A stretch of DNA of 58,000 nt from Gnetum montanum. Its lineage: Eukaryota > Streptophyta > Gnetopsida > Gnetales > Gnetaceae. The notes under the pieces are model-generated. The model was given only the letters and a program-made list of their open reading frames with translations, ran no database searches and was not told the origin of the DNA. The translations under genes were made by a program, and so were the position numbers. The DNA lies in assembly GCA_015680685.1 (NCBI GenBank), contig MNCI01005943.1, forward strand, positions 427,451-485,450, read 5' to 3'. Positions 22,240-34,689 of the stretch are shown piece by piece. Numbering within the stretch: the stretch's first letter is position 1; every line of letters starts with the position of its first letter.

Positions 22240-23935
22240 ATCACAACCATTTATGACATTGGACAATGATGATGATGATGAAGCTAGCATAAATGAGAAG
22301 TCTAACCCCATAGATTTTTCAAGCATAATTTTTTAAAATTTAATTAAAAGACCTAAGACCAAAAAAGTTGGAACATGTAAATGAAATGCTAATTAATAAA
22401 TTTATAAGTGAAAGAATGTTTATTGATAAATATCATTCTAACTTGATTGATTCAAGAATTATATTCAAATCAAGTAAACTCATGAGTGTGTAGGAGGCTC
22501 TGCAAGATAAATATTGGTGTAATGTACTAAAGGCATATTATAACATGCTAATGAAAAATCGTACATGGGAACTTGTAAAGAGTTCACCACAAAAGAAAAT
22601 AGTAACAAGTAAATGGGTATTTCACATAAAGATAAAGGCTCCTAACATGATGGATAAGTATAAGATTTGACTGATAGTAAAAGGCTTTACATAAAGTAAA
22701 GATATTAATTATAAGAAACCTTTTGCATCTATTGTAAAATAATGGACTATATGATGTATGATATCCTTATCCCCTTTCCATGGTTGAAAGTTATATCACC
22801 TTGTTGTTAGGTATACAATCTTAAATGAAGATTAATAAGAGGAAAGTTTTATATACCATCATGTAGGCTTTATGGATTCTACCTTGTTTAGTCATGCTTA
22901 CAAACTAAAAATATCATTTTATGGGTTAAAGCAAGCTCCTAAATCATGGTACATAAAGTTTAATAAGTTCATACATGAATTGGAGTTTAAAAGATCAAAT
23001 GTAGATGCTAATATTTATGTTATAAAAATAAAGGACTCATGAAGAGAAATAACAATATTATTATATGTTGATTATATTTTGATAAATGAGGAGAATGCTC
23101 AATTGATTAATCAAATCAAAAATCACTTAAAACTAAAATTTAAAATGTTAAACCTAGGCAAGCTTAGCTATTTTCTTAGTTTTAAAATTCATTAGTTATT
23201 AACCCACATACAGGTAACCTAGAAGAAATATGTTCTAGATTTTTTAAAGGAATATCGTACGATGGATTGTAAACTAAGATCAACACCATTCAATTTAGTG
23301 AGTACATTGTATCTAGATGATTTAATAAGATCTTTTATATTTAGTAAATTTATTGTCCAAATTTAATCAAAAATCAACCAATATTCAAATGAATTTGACC
23401 ATTGGTATACTAAGATACTTGAATGGCACTATTAATTATGGATTAATTTTTTACCATCCTTCAAATGTTAATCTGGCAAGTTATACAGATGTAGACTCTA
23501 ATGGTGTTGCATCATCATGGTTCTTGTTCATAGGTTTTCTTATTAAAAATCATGGAAATACAATCTTGTGGTGGTTAACTAAATAAAAATAGGTTGCTCT
23601 ATCCTTAATAGAGTTTCAATACAAAGATGCAATGAAGCTTGTTACCAAATTAAAATGACTTCATCAATTATTCAAAGAACTTAAGTAGACATTTCATTGT
23701 CAATCATAATATTTGATAACCAAAGTGCAATCAAACTAATCAAAAATCCAATACTTCATGAGAGAGAAAAACATATTGATATTTTTATACACTATATCTA
23801 TCATGTCTTTACTGAAGGATTTATCTCTCTAGTTTACATCAATAGAAATGACTAGCATGTTGATGGATTTGCCAAATCATTAAATGTTAAAAATTTTAAA
23901 AATTTTGTAAATGGATTGAATTTATAATATCTGTA
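22240..23935 (+). pseudogene. Copia RT-RNase H remnant
   Basis: Blocks appear in the usual Ty1/copia order: NRTWELV and SKWVFHIKIKA at about 22555-22640, VKGFT near 22680, FYGLKQAPKSWY near 22920, the catalytic YVDD as YVDY (23064-23075), LSYFLSFKI near 23165, then an RNase H-type segment at 23380-23580 (ILRYLNGTINYGLIF, GFLIKNHGNTILWW) and a C-terminal HVDGFAKSL block ending about 23930. Protease and integrase are absent upstream, and a piece is missing around 23330. Many stops and shifts. A possible 3' LTR start (TGTTAAAGATATTCC) lies at 23964. It is not the lineage of E3, judging by these blocks. Confidence 0.75.
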
Positions 23936-25350
23936 ATAAAAACTCATGCTTTTGACAAAGGATGTTAAAGATATTCCAACTCTTCATTTCATTTTTTCTA
24001 CTTTTATCATATAAGTTTTTTCACTGTAAATACATTACATCATGATGATATTTTAACAATTAGTCTAATTAAATCATTTTATTTAACACTTATTAAGTTA
24101 TTTTATTAACCTTTTAATATAGTTGTAATGGTTTATCCCTAAGACATGTAATTTCTCATATCTTAGATAATCATCACATGGTAAAATTGAAATCATAAAT
24201 GTGAGTTTTGTTTCATGTCTTATCTAGCTAAAAGGATACTTATTAAAGATCCTAGAAACATCACAAATCAAGATTCTATAAATATAAATCAAGAATATTC
24301 ATGAATAATACTAATATAAATCATAAGTAAATTAATGAAAAATGGATGAATAATGAGCATGTCCTATGTCTAACTATTTAAATGTATGAGCATACACAAT
24401 AGACCTTATCATAATTTATGAAAGGGATAGGCTAAACATCTAGGAGTAGAATGGATCCAATCATAATATATGATTAAATATGACCAAAACATAATTACAT
24501 GTAATCATAATTACTAAAATATAGACTCTAGTAATCGACATCAAATGCATGCTATAAGCACTTATTGACCACTATGAAATCACTCCATAATATGATTTAA
24601 TGTAAGAATATGATATGAAAATATGTTTAAAAGATATTTGCGATTTATTACAATTATTCTCTACTAAAATAATAGAGTCTACCTGCTTTGTTTAAGAACT
24701 AGCTAATTTTTGTCATTCCAACATGTATATTTATAGGCTAGGATGGGTAATGTGTCAAGGGTATTGAAACCCAAGATAATTGTAATATAGACATACTCCA
24801 AGATATATATTCTAATTAGAGCTTTATAACTTAGCATTTCCAACCAAAATAGAACCTATGACTTGGAGATTTTAAATCAAGAGTATTACTATGAAGCTAA
24901 CATCTCATTGTTAAGATGGGTAATATGTCCTTGCATCTAATTTAGCATGTATAGGATTTTGTTAATGCATATACACTAATGTAGGTAATCCCAAGGCAAT
25001 AGCTATGCTAGAATTTCCTTGAGAAATACTATATTAGGTTCATGACTACTTTCTTTAAATTCTATTTGCTAATTCACAAGTTCTCATCTTCTAATTTGGT
25101 TTAAATGCTTTTTTAGCTGTTATATATACTAGCTTAGTTATATATTTATAATATATATCTATAAATTGGCCAAGAGAATCTTATTAGTTTATAAGTAAAA
25201 GGTCCTTTGAGTAAGAAATTTCACGACTTTTGGACAAAGAACAAGATTTAAAAACCCAAATTTTCATGCCTTCTAGATGAAGAACAAGAGTTCTGTACCT
25301 TATTTTTCCTAAGGATGGGTTTTCTATAAAAAAAAATCCATGAATTAGTG
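23936..25350. other. AT-rich stretch without a gene
   Basis: I see no coding frame. The part after 23964 may be the LTR of the preceding copia remnant, but I cannot find its end or a second copy. Confidence 0.4.
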
Positions 25351-25613
25351 TATGCTCTCACCCTCGGCCGAATTTGTTGAGATTGTTGAGAGTGAGATCA
25401 TAAATTTGGCCTATGCTTGAGCCTATGGTCTTGCAGCCTCTGCCTAGACTAACCACCCTATAACATGGACCTCTTAATGAATGCTAAATGATTGGGCCTC
25501 CTATTTTTCATGCTTAGCTGGTGGGCCTTATTCTCCTAGCTGGCCTCTACCATCCCTTGGGCATTTTCTTGCACCCTGAAAAGGTCCTTTTTGTCCTCCT
25601 TTTTTGGGGCCAT
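25351..25613 (-). pseudogene. Start of the env-like frame of E4
   Basis: The ATG at 25613 opens MAPKKGGQKGPFQGARK, clearly related to the frame at 1160 in E1, including a shared AQSFSIH/AHSFSIH block followed by a stop in both copies. Only about 85 codons remain, with at least four stops, before similarity ends. Confidence 0.5.
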
Positions 25614-26159
25614 CTATAATTAATCAAGGATTCTAGGTTACTAAGGTGTTTTTTATTTATCATCAATAGGTTTATACATTACTCATGTCCTTAGTTTCAT
25701 TAAATTCTTTGTTCATGTGATTGTAGGGTTAGAAAAATTTCAAGAAAATTTCCCAAAAGTGTTAACTTCTTTTACAACCCTTGGCAATTAACTTCTTTTT
25801 CCTTATGCATGACTTATAATGATGAATATGATTCCTTAGGGGTGTTAATTAAAGGTTTTGACATGCATACAACTAATTGTTCATTAAAAAGCTTAAGTTT
25901 TTCAACTTTCTTACCCTTATAATACCTTCCAGGTGATAGCAAATTTTGAAAAATTGGCACAATTTTTCCACATAAGTGGCAAATCAAATCAAATACTTTG
26001 GGATCAAATAGGTTCAAAAACCATGGAAATTGGAGTGGTATGGAGCTAGATATCACATATGGAAGTTGGATGCACAGAGATCTTGGTCAAAAGAGAAAAA
26101 CGCAAAAACTCCCTTAGCTACATTTGATGAAAATGATTTCTAAAGAATCGCAAAGGCCT

Positions 26160-26232
26160 TATTTATAGATTTTGTGGACCTGATATCAGGTAGCTGATAT
26201 TGACTTCCCTCTAGTATCGGGTTCTTGATATC
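26160..26232 (-). promoter_or_regulatory. Promoter-like cassette: TATA box plus two GATATC dyads
   Basis: On the minus strand TATAAATA (26167-26160) lies 14 nt from GATATC (26182-26187), which is followed by 8 nt and GATATT (26196-26201). A second pair, AGTATC (26213-26218) and GATATC (26227-26232), again has an 8-nt spacer. The arrangement matches the LTR promoters, yet the flanking sequence is not that of the E4 LTR and lacks the TGATGAG/CTCATCA termini. Downstream is a leader of about 550 nt to the env-like ATG. Confidence 0.6.
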
Positions 26233-26529
26233 AGAGGCCTTAGATTTGCATTTCATGAGTACATTCAACATGGAAAATGAAGCTTTGTGATTAGTTGGAA
26301 GGTTTCATGTAGTGTCCAAAGTTCTGGGATAAGTGAGAATACATATTTGGACACTAGTAATGTTGGAAAATGAAATCGCAGGAATTAAGAGCTTTAGAAG
26401 ATGTAAGAAAAGGTTATTGAATCCATGGTGTAGAATGAACAGGTTGTATGATAATTGAAGGTTTTGAAATTGACATTTATGCACTTGGAAGGTTTAAGAT
26501 AATGCAATTGTGTTGGACAAGTACAAGTT

Positions 26530-27690
26530 ACAATAGTTATACAAGTGGATCCTCCCCAAAGTAGGCTCCAACCCTTAATGCCCTTGTATAACCACACCTA
26601 AAAATGTTCGTAGGCACCAAAGGGGTTGAATGCATTGCATACCTATTTAGAAAAACACACATGCTAGAACCACCAATTTAAGAAAATAACTATATGTTAT
26701 ACAAAACCATAAGTTATGATCATACGAATAGTGAGATGAGATGGATTTTAGAAAGGATTATAGAAATTGGGACATGAGGTGCCTTACCATAGGCATAATA
26801 AATCATTGTGTGTTATTAATGATTAAAGTAATCATTAGACCTTCTTTCCCATATTCAAACTAAGTCCAAACCTCATTCCAATGACATCACATTATTTTAT
26901 TCTTGGATTTACCACCATAAGACTACCACTACTACAAGGAGTATCATCACTTGGCATTTTGTCCAAGGAAGGAGTTTATTCATGGTACTCTTCCTTTTTC
27001 TCCCTTTTTTTTCTTGATCTCTGAGAATCCACCAAGCTTCGGGGATGGCTAACATGTCTTTCTAGTGGAACCCTCAAAAATTTATTCTATGCTCTTTTAT
27101 TTTATTTTTATCTGTTACCTTTAGGCATGGGTAACATGTCTTTCTAGTGACATGGTAAGGTAGCACTTAATTTACTCTCACTCCTATTTTTTGTTAGATC
27201 TACAACAATATAATTACAACCTTAGCAACATGATAGAACATATAGAAGTGGTCAAAGAGATTCCACAAGTTTGCTTGATGTCACATCCTTCACATTTCCC
27301 CTTGGTTATTCACTTTTCTATCCAGGGACAATGATTATGAGTTTATTCTTAGTTTGATTGTGGAAAAGAATATCATTATGACCATTGTAAGAACTTCTTA
27401 TTAATGGGATGGATGGATGGATGATGTGGCCCTCAATGTCTAGATAATCAGTCCCTCATGACTTTGACAACATAGAAAAAACATCACCTCATTAGGCTAC
27501 ATCTTGTCATTTTACCCACAATCGAGATTACTAACAAAGGAAATAAAAAAAAGTGTGGAAAAAGTTGAAAATGATGGAAAATTTCATATTAAGAAATGAG
27601 AAAATGTTAAAAAATTGTAAAAAAAAAAAAAAGATGAAAAACATTTATTAATTATTGATTTTACAATAAGGCATCTCCCCCATGATTAAG
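26530..27690 (-). other. Post-pol non-coding region of E4
   Basis: Parallels 2030-3130 and 5300-6790. It opens, on the minus strand, with the complement of CTCCCCCATGATTA (27675-27688), has A-rich repeats at 27540-27650, GATGGATGGATG near 27405 and the GGCTCC/GCCCT landmark near 26565. No coding frame. Confidence 0.6.
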
Positions 27691-28099
27691 CCTTTGACCA
27701 TGACAAGAATTAATAAGTGGGTAGGCCAACTCCATGAATTTGTGAAATAGTGTTAGAATTTCATTTTCAAGCCACTAGGTATCTTCTAGTTCAGTCGTAG
27801 TTACATAGATGGGTTGTTGCTGACACACTTTGTTTTGAAATGTATGGTGGATCAGAATAGAAGTTGTGTTAACTTTGCAAACGTCTAGCCCATGACTATG
27901 CCCTTTATCATGATTAGTGATGCATGGATTCTTCTATCTCTCCATAGTGCTAGATTCATCATTTTTGTTAGGTAGTAATGATGGATGTTTCCTTTGCATA
28001 GAATTGGAGGACACTGGTTGTGATAGGAAGGGTGTTACACTTGATTAGCATTATCTTGGTTTGGATGAGTTAGTAGATCCACGAGTGTTGTGCTCACCA

Positions 28100-30173
28100 A
28101 TGGGAACAATCCTAAAGAAAGAACATTTCTCAGATTGTGGTGGATATCTACTAGCATTATCATTTCTATGCATGTTTGTAGCACAAATGACATTCTTTCA
28201 TTGATGTTGTAGTGCTGAAATTTCCTGTGTTGTTGGGCATGACATGTGATGGAGGTGAGTATGAGAATATTGAGGATACGATGCAGGGTGAGAGGTGTGA
28301 GGTGGTGATCTCATAGAAGATATTGCAAGTTGATGATATTTGGTAGAGTGGTAGTAGTGATTTGAGGTAGAGGAGTAGAACTAGTTGGGAAAAGAGGTTG
28401 TTGAACATAATATCCATACGAGTTTGACTGGTAGTAAGGGTAGTTTTGGTTTGATGATGCCTTCCCTACGACTGTGGATTTTGCCTCTACAGTTGATGAT
28501 AGTGTTAAGGCTGGTAAGAAGTCCCACTAGGATAGTACAATTGGTTATAGGACTATCTATAATTACCTTATAAGAAACTTAATTTCCTAGGCATTTTCCT
28601 TTGTACAAACTTGGGATTCAAAGGAAAGGCCCAATACTCATGTAGATGTAACATAACTGGGAAATAGGCCTTTGGATGGTCATATAGGTAGATGTCACAT
28701 CCATCATCTTCTTCAGTGGTTGAGTCTATAGCCTCTTCTTCTCCAACTATTTCCCCTTTTTGCTGATTAGTGTTCTTACGTATCACTTGGTCCCTTTCCC
28801 TTCTTTTGTAGTAATTACTTGATTTTTTATTTTATTTTTTTGCATTACTCTCTCCTATATAGTTTCTATGCAAGTTGTAACTTTCTCATTTATCCATTCT
28901 AACATCTTATCTAGCCTCACTTCAATCTCATCAATAAACTTTTATATTGGCAAGGTTTGTTATGAAATTACCTCATCGAGAGCTACCTCCTTTTCCTCAT
29001 CATAGATATAAACCCTTTTCTTTTGAAGATTTGGATCCTAATTATATTCCTTTACATTATCTCATTTACATAACTCTCATTTTTATTTTTCCACATGCTT
29101 GGTTAGCCTTTCAATCTAATGGGTTCTTAGTTCATACATCCTAAGGAAATTTCTCATTCCCAAGGGTCTCTCTCGTTTAACTATGAAGCCCATCTATGAT
29201 GTCAAAAAGTTTCTCTTCTTAAGAGAATTCATAGCTGAGACATCTATATAGTAGAGAATAGTATCTATCTAGGGCCATATGCAAGGGTTCATGTTGTTCC
29301 TGTTTCCATCCTTGGATTCATTTCCATAGGTTGGACACCCTCACATAGGTTTGGTATTTCTTGTTGAAGAGTTCTAGCATTGTGGACCACCAATGGATTG
29401 AATTTGGTTTCAACAATCTATACCACACTTTGTCTTTCTCTATTAGTGTCCTAGGAAAGAGCTTAAGCTTTTGCCACTTACTTTCAATGTTCTATAAGAC
29501 ATAGGTATCATGGAAGGCTTGTAAATGATTTTTTAGACCAGAAATATAGCCTCTCACAAATTTAGGAATGTTATTAATATCAAGCCATTATGCAACTTTT
29601 CCTTCAATTCTTGTGGGGTATTTTAACTACCTCTATAATCTGTGTCATGCTTGTAGTGGCCAGTAAAGGTTTACCATCATCAGACATGTCATGGTAAAAA
29701 TTTCTATTTCTATTTATTTGATTTTGACAATCTTGTCTCTACTCAATTTGATGTCTTTGACTTTGCCCTTGGTTTCAATTTCTATCTTTATCTCAATCCC
29801 ATAGTGGAGCTCTATCTCAATACCTACATTCATCTTTGTCAAAACTAGACATTGAAGAGGAAGAGAAAGATGAGGAACTCAAAGAATTTCCATGGCTTCT
29901 ATAGTTCTCCCCATGGTTCCTTGGTTTATCTTGTCTAGGTTTTTAGGAGGTCTTAGGCCTTAAGGCCCTTCTTGATCTATTACTTACTCCATATCTTCTA
30001 GGATTGTCTATCTTAGGTGAATGTAGTCCTTGAGTGTAGTAAGGATGATCATGAACATATGAAACCCTTACATGAGGTTGGTCACTCTAATTTTCTTCAA
30101 TATATATCTCACTAGTTCTCCAATGAATGTTCTCTTCATATAATGCATTATCACTTCCATGTGAAAAAGACAT
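28100..30173 (-). pseudogene. gag: E4 gag remnant
   Basis: The ATG at 30173 opens MSFSHGSDNALYEENIHW. A Ser-rich linker follows, then a block LLATTSMTQIIEVVKIP (about 29675-29625) corresponding to the E2 stop region; here the codon equivalent to the E2 TGA is ACA. The Retrotrans_gag part (about 29620-29290) is broken by stops and shifts. DGCDIYLYDHPKAYFPV lies at about 28711-28660, with Tyr in place of the second cysteine. The frame fades after about 28500; related linker sequence continues to 28100. The sequence from 27690 to 28100 is shared with the E1 junction (3110-3333 plus 11232 onwards) and shows no domain. Confidence 0.75.
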
Positions 30174-30280
30174 TGTTATTATTTAATGATATGTGTGACT
30201 TAATATCTTTTGAAAGATAAATCATTAATGTGTTTATAGTGATCATGTATAATATAACTAATCTAGATCACTAGCACCAT

Positions 30281-30298
30281 CCTTCAACAATGACACTA
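30281..30298 (-). other. E4 primer-binding site, heavily eroded
   Basis: TAGTGTCATTGTTGAAGG on the minus strand, one base from the LTR, in register with the intact E2 site. All differences are G to A or C to T or their complements. Confidence 0.65.
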
Positions 30299-30299
30299 A

Positions 30300-31169
30300 T
30301 GATGAGCGACAAGTACCCCCTACACCCAACCATACAAATAACAAGTGTTCACGCATGATCTGGTCAAATTTTGTGGATGGGACTAGTTGTGGCATCTAGA
30401 TCATTATGTCTTAATCACAATTCACTATCTTTCCACTTGGACTAGTGGTAGCTTTGTCACATATGTTTTAGTCCAAGATGAGGCATATGATAATTGATGT
30501 TAGTGTAGTCCTATGCAACTCTTAACAATAATAGAGAAATTAATTATTTAATATAATTAACAATAGAAAGTAAATTCTAGACTAGCCTACATGTGATGAG
30601 TATTCATTCCTAACCTTCTGTACACATCTTGGACTTCGTGCAACTCCATTGGGATTACCAAGTGTACCGTTACTGGGTGTACCAAATAATAACACTACTA
30701 AGTTACCAAGTAATTACACTTAAGTGCTTGCAATTAGTTGTACTTATTCTGCTTGATGATAGAAATAATAAAGAGTAATAAATTATAAACATTAACAAAG
30801 AAAAATAGTAAGCATTTAAGTAATTAACAATAATAAAACTAAGTGGATGCTACAATGATGGAAGTAATTTCAATCTTTATTGTCAAACATGTAACGTGTA
30901 CAAGTACATCACATTTGAATAAGGATGTCATACAATCACTTAACATCACATTGCAGGCATGCATTGGAAATAAACTAACATCTATCTACTCCATTCTCTA
31001 TGTCTACATCATATCCAAACTGTGCATTCAAGTATTATATTTATAGGCTAGCATGGATGAGGTGATATTAGATCCCTGATATTGGAGTTTGTGCCCCAGT
31101 GTCAGATACCCAATAATGTGGCTCTAATATTGAATATCTATCAGAGCCCTACCAAAACATGACTCATCA
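30300..31169 (-). repeat. E4 5' LTR (870 bp)
   Basis: TGATGAG...CTCATCA. On the minus strand TATAAATA lies at 31045-31038, with GATATT (31064-31069) 18 nt away, an 8-nt spacer and GATATT (31078-31083). A second eroded pair may lie at 31099-31118. An AATAAA signal follows in R near 30880. Confidence 0.85.
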
Positions 31170-31942
31170 CATAGCAACAATGAGAATTGGTGAAATTAAT
31201 GTGAACTATACCTTAAATCTTACATCACCTACATGCGCATCATAAGAATATACAACTCGTTAGTCTAAGGTTACTAGCATAGTAGGTACACTTGAGTAAA
31301 TGTATGAGCAATAGGATCACCAAGATAAGAACACACACAACTAACCACAAAAAAACAACTAGCATACACATTCAACACTATTTCATAATCTAATGCATCT
31401 AGCCCTAAACCTCACTTCAAAGAGAAGGGTGATGACCTAAGCCAAGAAGATGAAGCCTCCCCAACAAGCATATATATCCTTTTGATGATGTTCACAATGG
31501 ACTTAGGACCATGTATTTTTATTGGTGATGGTTAATATACTATGGAACCTGTGAGGATCTCCATAGTCCTTTGACCCCCATTTTGAAGAGAAAAAACCTT
31601 CAATCCATCAACTAGACATGTTTTTTCACACAATGCTAATCTCTGCATTAAGATTAGACTTGATTGAGCAAGCATGTTACCATGAGGGCAACATTGATTG
31701 AATGAGTTTGTAAAATTTATTCTCAAATAAAAGAAAAGAAATTGCAACATGAAATTCCTTTTACAATAACTTTACTTTTACAATACCATTTTATTGCAAC
31801 CTTATGGTATGAATCTACAACATGAATTTCTTTCAGCAACAAACCCTCTAACATAATTTCAAGCATTTACAAATTTTTAATATTTTTATCAATTTATAAT
31901 TTATACAATTTTTTTCATTGCTTCATATTTGAACCTAACACA

Positions 31943-32310
31943 ACAAGCATGAAAAACAAGATAATAATGACAAAGATAAAGTTAAAAACCAATCAAACAA
32001 GGGATCAAAATAGCTATAGAATGATTAAAAAAACCATAAGGACAAGGATAAAGCCAAAAATCATTCAAAAATAATACAAAAAATAAAAAATTTAACAAAA
32101 TAAAAACATAGAGTAAAAAAAAAGGTATTAAAGAAATAAAGGAACAATAAGAAAGCAAAGAAAAGAAAGGAATAACAAAAATGAGGCTAATGTGCTAATG
32201 GCTACTTAAGCAATAAACTTGATCAGATATAATATTATATATTAAAATGACCAGGAGAGGAAATATTAATTCAAATTTCTCACTTTATGGATGACCTATA
32301 AGAACATAAG
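31943..32310 (+). repeat. Dispersed repeat, copy 1
   Basis: Shares order and words with 54389-54770, including ATCATTCAAAAATA/ATCATTTAAAAATA, AAAAACATAGAG, AGGCTAATGT and AGATATAATATTATAT. A-rich, no coding frame. Confidence 0.65.
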
Positions 32311-33541
32311 TGCCCACAAAATTTACTATCATCATTTTTACCATCTAGTCAACTTGCATGCTATTAGCTAAAATTTTTTTGAGAAAAAGTAGTAAAAGAA
32401 CTTAGCATTTGTATCACTAGGTAAAAATCTTTAGCATCTACAAATAAATCCAAATTCCTTTATTTATTTTAGGTATTGTTTTAACATTAAATTACAAATT
32501 TGTTCATCTAATATTTTCATTACCTTAATCACAAAGTTAACTATTCTTTTTAATTTTTCTACGAGTGTACTAAGCAAACCATAGAGCAAAAAAAAAATCT
32601 TGTAACTAATATAATAGCATCAATTACAATCTAATAAAATAGTATTAGTTACATTTTTATAAGGGACATGTTCAATAAAGTTATTAAACTTACATAAAAA
32701 TTAATATTCAAATACTTCAAGTTTGTATGGGCCCAATATATTCTATATTATTTTTAAAAAATAATATTTTTAGAATTCATATTACAGTTGGGAAGCAATA
32801 CTTCAGATTCAATTCTAGAACTACAACATTAAATTATGCATCTACTTCAAGATCTATTCAGAATGACACCTTAAAATCAACAAATATGTCTCAAAGAAAT
32901 AATTTAGAAAAAAATCCTCACTAGGTAAATATAAATTTTAAACTTACCAATACTAACTTTAACATTAAAATAAGTATAGTATGTTGCATTATCAATTTTA
33001 GCATATGTATTTACATACAACAATATTTTACTTTACGATATAACTAACCAAGCTACAAAGAATGTAAGAACATCTCTATAGTCAAAATTTGAAGCTCAAC
33101 AAGATACCACCTCTACAATTACAACAACAAATTTTTAAACTTACTATGAAGTTGCAAGGTAGATTATAGGAATCAAGAAGTTTTTTTCAATTATACATAG
33201 GTACCAATTACTTGTCTATTTTCAAAGATTCAAATTGCTTAACTTTACATTCCCAATTTATAGCAAATCAACTTGTAACTTTTTTACAAGTCACTACCAT
33301 CCATATTAATGGAAACTTCTGTAATAAAAACATACCTCTTAATTCAAAAGTAATCACTAGGTCATCCAAAGATCTACACCAACTTTTTCTAAATATAATT
33401 TATATCTTACAAAGCCATAAAATTATGTAATTATTATTACTCTCATAGAAAGCTCATCATTTATGTTAAATAAATTATTTCCAATAATGGTGACTCTATT
33501 AAAAAAGGTGCATTACATATAAAGTTGACATAATTCTAACA

Positions 33542-33546
33542 ACAAG
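33542..33546. repeat. Target-site duplication of E3, left copy
   Basis: ACAAG here and ATAAG at 43534-43538 flank the copia element; one C to T difference. Confidence 0.7.
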
Positions 33547-34541
33547 TGTTGACTTTTTGGTATGTCAAAACCTTCAAAAATGGAGAATTTGGAAGTATGC
33601 TTGTGAGATCTTGTAGGTTGAATAAAGGCAAATAAAAGAGACCAAGAAAAGATCATGAATTGACAATTGGGTATACTAAAGTGTAATAAGAAAATGCAAG
33701 GATTTAGAGGAAATCACAAGGATGCAATATGTCTCGATTCCAAAGAAGATGTTCTAGAGACTACCAAGATGTTTCATTCTATTACAAGACGTCTCTACTA
33801 AAAAGCTCTAGTATTAGGCAAGACATATCTATAAAACAACAAATGTCTCAAGTTGTGACCAGACGTCTTAGCTAAGATGTCTTGAAACTAGTCAAGAAGT
33901 CTCAACCAAGATGTTTTATGAAAAATGAGATGTCTCACTTACAAGATTGAGGAATTAAGTAAAATGTCTTGAGCTAGTTAAATACATTTTAGCTAGCCAT
34001 TTCTAGACATTATATGAATTCCAATGCACATATGATGTTGATAAGGTTATAGAAAAAAAGAGATACATTTTTGGAAAAAGCAAGCATTGTTCATGTGATC
34101 AAGCAATCATTTTATACATCCTTTGAAATTTTTTTTTTACTTCACTTCTCTATCATTTAATGAATTCTTTGTTGTTTTGTTAAGCTAAAAAGTAAGGAAT
34201 TAGAAGCTTAGTTCATATTCTTCTTTGATCTTTCTATCTCCTATTATAAGCCCTAAAGGGTTGGATGTGCTTCTTGAGAAAAGGCATCTTTTGAGATTGT
34301 TGGGACCTTAAGGGGTTGGGTGTGTTTATGAGAAAAATCATCTCTAGTGAAGCTAAATACTCTATAAAGGTAGTGATGCTCTTAAAACCACATTTTTTAA
34401 GGAACAAAGTCCAAAGGTATGCATGGATTTTACCCTTCGAGTGTGGACATACCTAAGTTGGGGAACCATGTATATCTATTGTGCAAAAATTGGGTCTTAT
34501 TAGCTAGAACTTATTCAACCCTCCTAAGTTCTCAATCTGCA
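33547..34541 (+). repeat. E3 5' LTR (995 bp)
   Basis: Starts TGTTGACTTTTTGGTATGTC and ends CTGCA. U3 (about 33725-33970) contains about a dozen AAGACGTCTC-like words. A TATA-like GGTTATAGAAA follows near 34045. It matches 42527-43533 throughout, with moderate divergence. Confidence 0.9.
33725..33970. promoter_or_regulatory. Array of AGACGTCT-like palindromes in copia U3
   Basis: The words ATGTCTCG, AAGATGTTCT, AAGATGTTTC, AAGACGTCTC, CAGACGTCTT, AAGATGTCTT, AAGAAGTCTC and GAGATGTCTC recur about every 20 nt. The consensus core AGACGTCT is a palindrome; most differences are CG to TG or CA. The same array is present in the 3' LTR (about 42705-42985) and, inverted, at 14464-14760. Confidence 0.7.
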
Positions 34542-34543
34542 AG

Positions 34544-34555
34544 TGATATCAAAGC
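34544..34555 (+). other. E3 primer-binding site (initiator tRNA-Met type)
   Basis: TGATATCAAAGC two bases after the LTR end, a mutated form of the TGGTATCAGAGC site typical of plant copia elements. Confidence 0.75.
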
Positions 34556-34689
34556 ATGGTACTTCCAAATTGAGTGTAATAACTCAAGAGTGAACTATGA
34601 AGGGAACATCTTACAATAAGCCACTAATGTTTAATGGGATTAACTTCAAAATACTAGAAAGCATGAATGCAATAATTCTTTAAATCCAT

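Larger units (their letters stand above)
25351..31169 (-). mobile_element. E4: old Athila-like element without protease, RT or integrase
   Basis: In minus-strand order: 5' LTR (31169-30300), eroded tRNA-Asp site, gag (30173 to about 28100), post-pol non-coding region (27690-26530), promoter-like cassette (26232-26160) and the start of an env-like frame (25613). This is the same order as E1. Between the gag tail (about 28100) and the word that opens the post-pol region (27688) there is no room for protease or the rest of pol. I found no 3' LTR. The left boundary is the point where similarity to E1 fades. Confidence 0.65.
31170..33546. other. AT-rich stretch without a gene
   Basis: No supported gene. 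It contains one copy (31943-32310) of a repeat found again at 54389-54770. The remainder is very AT-rich with short A and T runs and no terminal repeats that I can find. Confidence 0.5.

Noticed and set aside
25640-26260. The E4 promoter cassette as the E4 3' LTR
   Set aside because: Apart from the dyads and TATA box it does not align with the E4 5' LTR and lacks TGATGAG/CTCATCA ends; kept as an internal cassette.
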